Source of the DNA: Eopsaltria australis
Lineage: Eukaryota; Chordata; Aves; Passeriformes; Petroicidae
Assembly (NCBI GenBank): GCA_034509425.1
Contig: JAVTVJ010001200.1
Coordinates: 124,001 to 188,000 of the forward strand
Reading direction: 5' to 3'
DNA length: 64,000 nucleotides
The notes beneath the pieces were generated by a model. It made no database searches. It was not told the DNA's origin and worked only from the letters and a program-made list of their open reading frames with translations. A program made the position numbers and the translations under genes. Shown piece by piece: positions 19,047 to 28,539 of the stretch (positions are counted from its first letter, which is position 1; every line of letters starts with the position of its first letter).

Positions 19047-21562
19047 ATGGCGAGGCCCCGTTTTGCTGCTCCCACGGCGGCCGAGGCCGAGCTGCTGCTG
19101 CTGCAGAGTCAAGCGCTGGCTGAGGAGGAGGCGGCCAAAACCAAGCGGGAGCTGCTCACTCGCTTCCTGCAGGTCTGGGACCCCACTGCAGCCACCCCCC
19201 ACTGCAGCCTCCCCTAAACCCCACTCCCCTAAGCCCCCAAACCACCTTCCCCCAGCAAATGCCCCCATCATCTCCACCAGGGCTGGGGCTGCCCCTGTTC
19301 TGCTGCACCCCCTGGTACCAGAGACACCCCCAGCCCCACTCCTGCCCCTTTCCCACCTCCCACGGCCCCTCCACAGGAGAAGTTATCCCGGGAGGAGCAG
19401 AGCAGCATGTGGGGTCTCCACAAGGTCCGCACGCTCTGGCTCTTGGCCCAGCGCAAGACCAAGGACCAGGAGCTGCGCCAGGACATCGAGATCCTCAGTC
19501 AGACCTTCACGCGGGTCATGGACTGCAAGGATGGCGTCATCGAGGTGGCTGCAGGGCTGGCAGGGCTGGGGGGGGGTGCCAGGGGACACAAATGACCCCC
19601 AAAAACTCCCCAGTCGCTGGTCAGGGACCTGGAGGAAGCAGAGGAGCAGCAGAACCGAGCCCTGCGCAGCCACCTGCACCTGACGGACCAACTGCTGCAC
19701 CTCCAGCGCTGCCGCCTGGGCTACCTGGAGGACGGGTTTAGTGCCCAGGTGGGCGCCCTGAAGGCCGAGTTTGAGGCTGAGAGGTGTGGAATTTCAGGGG
19801 GAGAAGGGGGATGGGGCAGCAGTGGCACCCATGGGCTCTCCTGGGGTGGAGCTGATCCTCTCCTGGCCCCACTGGGAGCCTCGCAGCGTCTCTGTCAGGG
19901 AGGAAACCCCTCGGCCCTGCCACGTGTCCCCACAGAAAGACCATGCTGGAGCAGCAAGCCTGGGAAAGCTGCTGCCTGAAGGACATGGCCCTGGCCATGG
20001 AGCAGGATCATGCCAGGAACGACCACGAGGCCGTGCTGAACTTCCAGAGCGCCCGGGACGACATCAAAAACAAGGCAGGGGCACAGGGGAGCATCAAGGG
20101 GGTTTTTGGGGCTGGTAAAAGAGGTTTGGGGGTGTAACCTGTGTGCACCCCCAGTGCTGGCAGGACAAGCAGTACAGCCGGCTGCAGCTCACGGCCAGGC
20201 TGGAGGGGCTGTGGGACCAGATCCAGAAGGCCCGGAGGAGCTACGCCCAGGCCACTGAGAAGAAGAAGGTGGAGTTTGAGGAGCTGAAGAGGAAGTGTGA
20301 GAAGAGCTCCCGGGAGATCGACGTACAGGCGAAGAAGCTGCGGAAGCTCCAGGTTTGGGAAGGGCACTGGGTGCTTGTGGGAGTGTTCCCCACTCATTTT
20401 CCATGGGATCATGGAATTGTTGAGTTTGGAAAAGCCTCCGAGAGCCATCAGGTCCAGCCTGGCACTGGCAAAGAGTCTAGGCTAAGCAGGGGCGCCCCAA
20501 GAGTTGGTGGAGGAGGACCTGAGCCATGGAATCATGGAATTATTGAGGTTGGAAAAGTCTCTAAGGCCATCAAGTCCAACCGTTCTCTCAGCACTGCCAA
20601 GGCCACCATTAAACCATGTCCCCAGGGGCCACATCCATGTGTTTTTTGAACACTTCCAGGGAGGGTGCCTCCACCACTGCCCTGACCAGCCCATTCCAGT
20701 GCTGGGCCACCCTTTCCAAGAAGGAATTTCCCCCAATATCCAACCTGCTGTTTCACCAGGACATGGTTGCAACCACCAAGGCCCAGATCACGGCTCACCT
20801 GCGGGAGAGCGAGGAGCTGAACCAACGCATCCGGGATGATAAGGACCACGCTCTCCAGAAGCTCCGGAAGCTCCGGGCTCAAATCAGCCAGGCCGGGGCC
20901 ACGGCTCACACCCACCTGGTCACACTCACCTGCCAGTGCAGTGCCACCCTCAAGGTGCTGCAGCAGATGGTGGAGAAGGTGAGCCGGGCAGCGCTGAGTG
21001 GGGATGTCCCTGTGCCCAGTGTCCTGCTGTCCCTTCCCACCTGCCCTTCCTGGCATCCCCCTCCAGGCCCAGCGCATCCTGCGCCTGGCTGAGATGTGCC
21101 GCAGGCTGGAGACAGAGGAGGAGAAGGTGCTGCCCTTCTACCCCACCTCACTGGCCGACTGGGAGCAGCAAAATGCCCGCAGAGTCCTGGAGGACATCCC
21201 CAGTGAGCCCCTGACACGGGTGAGGAGGCACCACTGCAGCCCACAGGGAACAAGGGTTGTGATTCGGCCCTGGGGATCACCCAGCTGGTGCCTGGGCAGG
21301 CTGGAGAGCCCAAGCTCTCCCTGCTGCCTCCCCACAGGCCATGCAGGACTATGTGGGGCTGGAGAGGTTCTGGCAGCGCTTCAACAAAGCAAAGCTGGAG
21401 GAGAAGGGGCTGGAGCGGGCACGGGCAGCGCTGGCAGACAGGAACCAGAACCTGCGTGGGCTGCTCAGGCAGTACCTGGCGGGGGCTGCAATCAACGAGA
21501 AGGTGCCCAAAGAACCCCACCCTCTCCTGGCCACCAAGAAAAAGCCACATCCCCAGAAATGA
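19047..21562 (+). CDS. CCDC65: Coiled-coil domain containing 65 / dynein regulatory complex subunit 2
   Basis: CCDC65 (DRC2) is a core subunit of the nexin-dynein regulatory complex that links doublet microtubules in motile cilia. Eight coding exons (19047-19172, 19377-19544, 19614-19783, 19936-20074, 20155-20352, 20760-20978, 21067-21219, 21338-21562) join to 465 residues (human 484). The match covers the full length: LLLLQSQALAEEEAAK near the start, DIEILSQTFTRVMDCKDGVI, AEMCRRLETEEEKVLPFY, and LRGLLRQYLAG near the end. It is almost entirely predicted coiled coil, rich in E, K, Q, R and L. The ATG follows a CCCCAG acceptor by two bases, so a non-coding first exon lies upstream. One intron uses a GC donor, and another has a CR1 tail at its acceptor. 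It converges with FKBP11. Confidence 0.95.
20398..20748 (-). mobile_element. Two CR1 LINE 3' tails in a CCDC65 intron
   Basis: ATCATGGAATTNTTGAGNTTGGAAAAG occurs at about 20,408 and again at about 20,531. This is the reverse complement of the CR1 3' end, so both copies lie antisense to CCDC65. The first is a short degenerate piece. The second runs about 225 bp, through CATCAAGTCCAACC, ACTGCCAAGGCCACCA and AAGGAATTTCCCCCAATAT. It stops about 10 bp before the acceptor of the exon at 20,760. CR1 is the dominant LINE of birds and reptiles. Confidence 0.85.
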
Positions 21563-21795
21563 GCCCCCACATCGAGGGGGAGCCACGCCCAGGGACATTG
21601 GGCATGGTGCACCCCAAGAGCCTCTGGGGAGGGGTCAGCCACTGGGAACCCACTCCACCAGCTCCAGCTGAGGCTCCCTGGGATCTGCCTGGTGCTTGGG
21701 GACACCAGGGACTGTCACTGCTTGGATATGCCTTAAAAGAGCAAAACTGCCTGAAAATGTGCTCTGGGGTCTTATTTCTGGGATTTATGGGATTT

Positions 21796-21836
21796 ATGGG
21801 TCGTGTCACCTCCTGCTCAGGTGTGACACGACCCAT
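21796..21836. other. Perfect 14-bp inverted repeat between CCDC65 and FKBP11
   Basis: ATGGGTCGTGTCAC (21,796-21,809) and GTGACACGACCCAT (21,823-21,836) are exact reverse complements around a 13-nt loop. The element lies in the 390-bp interval where CCDC65 and FKBP11 converge. The rest of the interval 21,563-21,950 holds no AATAAA for CCDC65. Confidence 0.85.
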
Positions 21837-21950
21837 CAAGGCCCTGGAGCAGGCAGGGAACTGCTGGGTGTACAGCCCCTTCCCACTGCTCTGTCCCCAT
21901 CACTGTCTCAGGAAGAGCAGCCACAGAGCCACAGATGCCAAGGGCAAGGT

Positions 21951-21956
21951 TTTATT
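21951..21956 (-). terminator. FKBP11: FKBP11 poly(A) signal overlapping the stop codon
   Basis: TTTATT on the plus strand is AATAAA on the FKBP11 strand. It spans the stop TAA (21,952-21,954), since the last codons read AAA TAA A. If this signal is used, the 3' UTR is only about 15-25 nt. Confidence 0.65.
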
Positions 21957-23854
21957 TCTTTTTGGCTTTGTTCCTCTTCTCCTCCTTCTGCTTTTTCTTG
22001 GACACCTTGGGGCTGCTGGCCTTGCGGTACAGGTGGAACCCAATGAGCCCCAGCAGGGCCGGCACCAGCCCCAGGCACAGCAGCGGCAGCACCTCGTTCA
22101 CCACCTTCTGCCAGTAACTGGCCCGGGACAGCCCCACCAGCTCCACCTCGAAGCGCAGCACGGCGTCACCTGCAAGGGGGGCACAGCCTGAGCGGGGACC
22201 CCACAGAGACCCCACGGGGACCCTGAGGGCTGCGCTCACCTGGGATGGTGGGGGGGGAGCCCCGCTTGCCGTAGGCTAAGTGAGGGGGAATGATGGCTCT
22301 GCGCTTCTCCCTGCCACAGCGAGAGTGTTGGTGCCACAAATCGCGGCGGGGACACTGGTGGGGGGGCACTGCCCACCTCGTGTCCCCCATCCACACTTAC
22401 CCCACACACATGTCCAGCAGACTCTGCTCCAGACCTGTAACAGAGTGGGGCAGGGGTGAGTGGGGCTGGTCGGGATCACCCTGGTTACCTCCCAGCCCCG
22501 CTCCCCCTGAGCCCCTCACTCACCGGGAATGACTTGGTGCTTGCCCAGCTCCACCTGGAGGGGGTCCCGGCTCAGTGAGGAGTCGATGATCCGGCCATCC
22601 TCCAGGCTGCCCTGTGGGGGACACGGCCACAGTCACTGCCACGGTCACCCCTGGGGACACAGCCCTGGCACTTTCTCTATGTGGATGCCAGCATGTTCCC
22701 AGTGCTGCTCTGGTACTGATCCCTGTGCTGATCCCAGGCCCTGTGGCTCCCCTATGCTGATCCCAGTCCTGGTACACTCCGTGTCACTCTGGGACATCCT
22801 CACCACTCCCAGTGCCAGGGCCATCCCAAGGTAATCCTCGGGCTGATCCCAGTGCCAGCCGTGCCCATACCAGGGTTCTCCCATGCCAGCCACAGCGCCG
22901 CCCCTGTGCCACACCAGGTGCCACCCAGAGCCCATCCTGGGGCTGTCCCCATGCCGGTCTCAGTGCCACCTTGGCACCATCCCCTTGCCCAGCCCAGGGC
23001 CGTCCTCATGTCCACCCCAGTGCTACCCCTACGCTCACTCCGGTTCCACCACGGAACCATCGCATTGCCCACCCCGGTACCGCCCCATTGCCCACCCCGG
23101 TACTACCCCTGGTACCGCCCCGGTGCCGCCCCGGTGCCGGCCCAGGCCCCCCCAGCCGGTGGCGGTGCCGGTGCCCCCCGCCCCGCCCGCCGGAGCGCAG
23201 TGCTGACGTGTTCCTCCCGCCGCCCGCCCGCACCGTGTAGTGGATGTGCACCGTGTCCCCCGGCGCCGACAGCTCCGTGCAGCCCTCGGGGGGGGGCACC
23301 TGCAACGAGGAGGTCACGGGGAGCCGGGACGGGGCCCCCTGGCCTCGGGGTCCACGCACCCCCCGTGCCCACGGGTCCCCCGAGCGCTCCGAGAGCCGAA
23401 CTCCCAGCCGGGCCCCTGCCCTCGGTGTGCCGCGTTCCTCCGCCACAGCCCGGTCCTCCCGGTGCCCCCCCATCGCAGCCCGGTCCTCCCGGTGTCCCGT
23501 GGCTCTCCCCACGCCGCAGCCCGGGCCTCCCGGTGCGTCCCCCCGCCCCGTGCCCAGGCCGGGCTCCCCGGTGCCCCCCGAGCAGCACCATCCCGCCGGT
23601 GCCCCGTGTCCCGCCGGTCCCTCCGGTCCCCGCCGGTCCCGCCCCGGTCTCAGGTCCTTGCCCAAGGGGGCCGCGTGGGTCCCCGGTGCCCGGTGCCTCC
23701 CGCGCAGCCCCTGTTCCCCCGCTCCCCCCGGGCTCACGATCGTCTCCAGTCGTAGCTCCCGGGCGCCGGTTTCGGTTTCGCTTTCGGCGGCGCGGGAGAG
23801 CGGCGGCGGCGGCAGCAGCAGTGCCAGGAACAGCAGCGCGGCGGGGAACGGCAT
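21952..23854 (-). CDS. FKBP11: FKBP prolyl isomerase 11 (ER)
   Basis: This is a secretory-pathway FKBP-type peptidyl-prolyl isomerase anchored in the ER membrane and linked to the unfolded-protein response in secretory cells. Six exons (23854-23738, 23299-23234, 22611-22524, 22434-22401, 22310-22240, 22169-21952) join to 197 residues (human 201). A signal peptide leads ([20 protein letters not shown]). The FKBP fold follows with [35 protein letters not shown] and [17 protein letters not shown] hydrophobic segment, [20 protein letters not shown], gives one membrane span, and a basic tail rich in lysine ends the protein. The fourth exon is only 34 nt. The intron between the first two exons has a CpG-rich 5' part. 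Confidence 0.96.
22640..23230. repeat. Degenerate CCCAGTGCCA-type repeats in FKBP11 intron 2
   Basis: The 622-bp intron consists mainly of short imperfect blocks (CCCAGTGCCACCC, GTGCCGCCCCGGTGCC) spaced about 15-40 bp apart. No exon is recognisable. Confidence 0.5.
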
Positions 23855-25535
23855 GGCCGGGCTGGCGGCGGAGGAACGGGGACCGGGACCGGGACCGCCC
23901 CCCACCTCGGGCCCCGCCCCCGGGACCGCCCCCACACCGAGAGCGGCCCCGGGACGGGCACCGCGGCTCCTCCGGGCCCCAGCGGAGTTGGGGGACAGAA
24001 GAGATGCTCGGGACCGGCCGCTGCCTCGGTGCCCGGTGCCACGCGTGCCCCTGCGCTCCGTGGGGACTCCGGGCACCTGGGCCCGCCCCTGCCCAGGGAC
24101 CGTCCCGGCAGCTTCGGCCCACACCGAGCGGGGGCTCCGGGTGAGGACCAGAGTGGGGGTCAAGGCGGAGGGTCTGGGCGGGGGTCCGGGCCGGGGGACC
24201 CGTCCCAGGCACCGGTTGGGTGCAGCCCCGGTGTCCTGGCGCCGCCGGTGCCAGCAGGCGGCAGCACAGCCCGGGGAAACCGGCACCCACCGGGGCCCAG
24301 GACCCCTCCCCGAATCCAGAACCCATCTCCAGCACCCCGCGGGTTCAGGTCACTCCTTCTCCTGGCACTTCAGCAGCTCTTCCAGTCCCGGCTGTGCAGG
24401 ACAAGGGAAGCCGAGCTCCGAGCCCGGACTGGGGGACCCGCGGGCCGGCTGGAGCCCGATGGGATGGAACCTGCCCCAGAACTCCATCCCTGTGCCCGAG
24501 GATACCCAGCCCCTGGAGCAGAGCTGGGAACACAGGGAATCCCCCCGGTTTGGCGGGGTCACACCGGCACGTGGCGGGCAGCCTGGATCTCTCGCCCCGT
24601 GTCGTGTCCGCGGGGATGGCCTCATTGCCGGCACTGGTGTCACCGGCCCGGGTGCGGCTCCCGGACGACGGCATCGGCACGCCGGCCCCACCGGCGCACC
24701 CACATACCAGCCTCGGTTGCCGAGAGGTGGGGAAGCCGGGCTGGCGGCTGGGCCCGGGGCGCTAATGGGATTAGGGGCGCCGGGTCAGCCCTCGCCACAC
24801 AAAGCCGTCGGTCCAGCCGGTGGGAACGCGTCGGTGCCGGCTCCGCTGCTCCCACCCACCGGGGAGCCCCGGTCATCCACACTGCAGCCCCCTATGCAGC
24901 TCCCAGACCCCCAGTCATCCACACTTCGGCACCCCGGTATCATCTCCACGGCCCCGAGACCACTGGGGGGACTGGTCACCTGCACTGGAGCTCCCCCAGC
25001 TCATCTCCACGGCCCCCAGCCCATTGGGGAGCCCCAGTCACCCCCATTCCAGGCCCTGGTGCTGGCTCTGCAGCTCCCACCCACCAGGGAGCCCCCACCA
25101 CAGCCCCCTGGTGTCACCGACACGGCCAACAGCTCCCCAGCCACCAGTCCAGAGGGGACACAGGGATGGGATGGCAGTGCTGGCCCCAAATACAACTCAG
25201 TCCCCCTTAACCCATGCGGGGGGGGTGACATTGGGGTGGGGGTGGCACGGGGGGGGAGGCCGAGTCCCACTCGCGCCCATCCCAGCACTGGCACTGTCCC
25301 CACGCCCCAGCTGGGATTAGCGCTAATGGGATTTACCATTTCATCCAATATTCCCCTAAAGATGAGCCTGGGAAGGGGGGGCTCCCCCCGCCCCCTGCCA
25401 GCCCCACCTCACCCCCCCCCCTCGCCCCGTTAAGCTCTTTCTAATTAAAGCCAGCCCGGGGCTGTCCATCACCGTCCCCTCCGCGGGACCCCCACGCTGG
25501 GGGGGCTGCGGAAGAAGAGACGAGGGGCAGCGCTA
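23855..25535. other. FKBP11-ARF3 intergenic region
   Basis: The first ~200 bp is the GC-box-rich FKBP11 promoter. From about 24,870 to 25,110, imperfect units of CCCAGTCATCCACACT and CAGCTCCCA repeat. Two short segments look different from the background: 24,755-24,785 (GCTAATGGGATTAGGGGCGC) and 25,310-25,460. The latter has GGGATTAGCGCTAATGGGAT, TTCATCCAATATTCCCC and CTTTCTAATTAAAG and may be conserved non-coding DNA. No gene is seen. Confidence 0.5.
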
Positions 25536-25546
25536 CATAAAACATG

Positions 25547-25552
25547 TTTAAT
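25547..25552 (-). terminator. ARF3: ARF3 poly(A) signal (ATTAAA)
   Basis: TTTAAT on the plus strand gives ATTAAA on the ARF3 strand, in an AT-rich patch at the far end of an 800-bp stretch after the ARF3 stop. That stretch (25,553-26,362) is read as the ARF3 3' UTR. It is GC-rich, with short C-runs and no coding signal. Confidence 0.6.
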
Positions 25553-26362
25553 ATCCAAGGGGGGGGTCAGGGGAGGTCACCCACCGTCTCAGGCGCAGGG
25601 GGCTGGGGGGGGGGGCTGAGAACACACGTCCCTGGACAGGGCAGAGCCGCAGCGACACGTCACACCAAGCACAGACCAGGGGTATAAATACGGTGCTGGG
25701 GGGGAGGGGGGCACAGTACGGGGTGGGGGGGACACCGTCCGTCCGTGAGGGGCAGGGACATACAATCACTATGCTGGCATGGGGACGGGGGGCAGGCAGC
25801 CAGGCCGAGGGGGGGGCATGGCCAGCGGGACCACAGGGATCCTGGCAGCCCCGTGCCACCCCCTCTGCGTGGGTCACGCTGCGGGGAGGAGACCTGCCTC
25901 GAAGTGACATGGGGGGCCGGGGACGTGTGGGATGCCCGGGGGGGGGCACGCGGGGCCGGGAGGGGGTGCTGGGAGGGAGGGGGAAGTGTATAGTCCCAAA
26001 TCCCCCCCATGGCCCTGCTGCCCCCACATTTGGTCCAGAGGAAGGCGAGGGGTGCAGGGACATGCATGGGGACGGGGTGTCTCCGGCTCCCCCCGGGCAG
26101 GGCAGTGCCGAGGTGGCCCCCCCAGCCCCCATCCCACCCTCCCAGGGCTCTGCCCCTGCCCCCCTGGGCGTTATATAGAGCTCTAATTCCACGCACGCAC
26201 ACACGAGATCCGAGGGGAACCAGGGGGACCCCAAAAAAGGCGAAAAACCCCACAGCAACCGGTGCCAGAAGAAAGCAAAACCCAACCGGGGCAGGGAGGG
26301 GGCGTCCGGGGGGGGCCCTGGCGCGGCCCAGGGGGGCCGGGGGGGCACAGGGGGACCCCCCC

Positions 26363-27620
<1,258 letters not shown>

Positions 27621-28290
27621 TCATGTCCTGGGGGGATGCAGGGCTTGGGAGAGCCCCAGGCAAGGGGCTGGGGGGGGGCCGTGCACTGCATGGGGGTGCT
27701 CGATACGGGGGGGCTGCAAAGACGGGGCTCCTGAGCCCCTCCCCGTTGCACCCTGCAAAAGGACAGCCCAGGGCGCTGCACTGGGGGAAACTGAGGCAGG
27801 GCTGCCACCCTCCTCGAGGGGAGCAGAGCCCCCCCGGGCCCGACCCCCAGCCTCCGCACGATGCCCCCATCACCGCAGCCTCGTCGGAGGGGAAGGCCCC
27901 CATCGCCCCCCCCCCCCGCACCGCAGCACGCCCCTTCCCCCGCAGCGTGAGCGGCCCCCGCGCTCCCGGGACCCCCGAATTCACCGTTCCCCCCCTTCAC
28001 CATCCCCTCCATCACAGCGCGCCCCCAAATCACCGCCTCTCCACCCCGCACTGCGCCGCCCCCCCCTTGCGCATTGCCCCCCGCCCCCGCCCGCCGCACC
28101 GCACCGCATCTCCCCCCCGCCCCCGGTACGACCTCCAACCCCCCGGGGCTCTGCGCCCCCGCCGCACCGGGCGCCCGCGGCACGCGCTGCCAGCCCCCCC
28201 CCGCGCGCTGCGGTGCCGACCCCCCCCCGTGTACCCCACCCCCCACGGCGATGCCCGCGCCCCGCATCCCGAGCGGTGCGGCCCCCCCAC

Positions 28291-28380
28291 CTGTGCCGGT
28301 TTGCCGGTGCCGGTGCCGCCCCGCCGCCGCTGACTCTGCACCGCTCCCGCCGCCGGAAGCGGAGGCCCCGATCGCGCCGA
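28291..28380 (-). other. ARF3: Probable non-coding exon 1 of ARF3
   Basis: On the minus strand CAAACCGGCACAG is followed by a GTGGGGGG donor at 28,290. Upstream on the transcript is CpG-rich sequence, and the BANP-type motif at 28,381-28,390 would lie at the transcription start. The exon limits are inferred. Confidence 0.5.
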
Positions 28381-28390
28381 TCTCGCGAGA
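28381..28390. promoter_or_regulatory. ARF3: TCTCGCGAGA promoter palindrome (BANP-type) at ARF3
   Basis: The exact 10-bp palindrome TCTCGCGAGA lies in the CpG island upstream of ARF3. This motif is an established CpG-island promoter element bound by BANP when unmethylated and often sits at the start site of housekeeping genes. Confidence 0.75.
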
Positions 28391-28522
28391 GCGCCCCGGT
28401 GCCCCCCCCCCCCCCCCCCCCCGCCCCCCCGCACGCTTCCGACCCCCCCCCCGAGACGGGGGCGCGGGCGGAGCGGCGGAGGGGGGGGGGAGCGGGGGGT
28501 GCAATCGCGAGAGCCACGAGGC

Positions 28523-28536
28523 GTTACCATGGAAAC
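28523..28536. promoter_or_regulatory. RFX X-box palindrome upstream of ARF3
   Basis: GTTACCATGGAAAC matches the palindromic RFX motif GTTGCCATGGCAAC at 12 of 14 positions, with both half-sites well formed. It lies about 135 bp beyond the BANP motif, in the ARF3 CpG island. Confidence 0.6.
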
Positions 28537-28539
28537 GGC

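Noticed and set aside
23244..25433. A 729-codon plus-strand frame over FKBP11 exon 1 and the following intergenic DNA
   Set aside because: It crosses the FKBP11 promoter and antisense exons, is low-complexity, and shows no family motif. It is a composition artefact.
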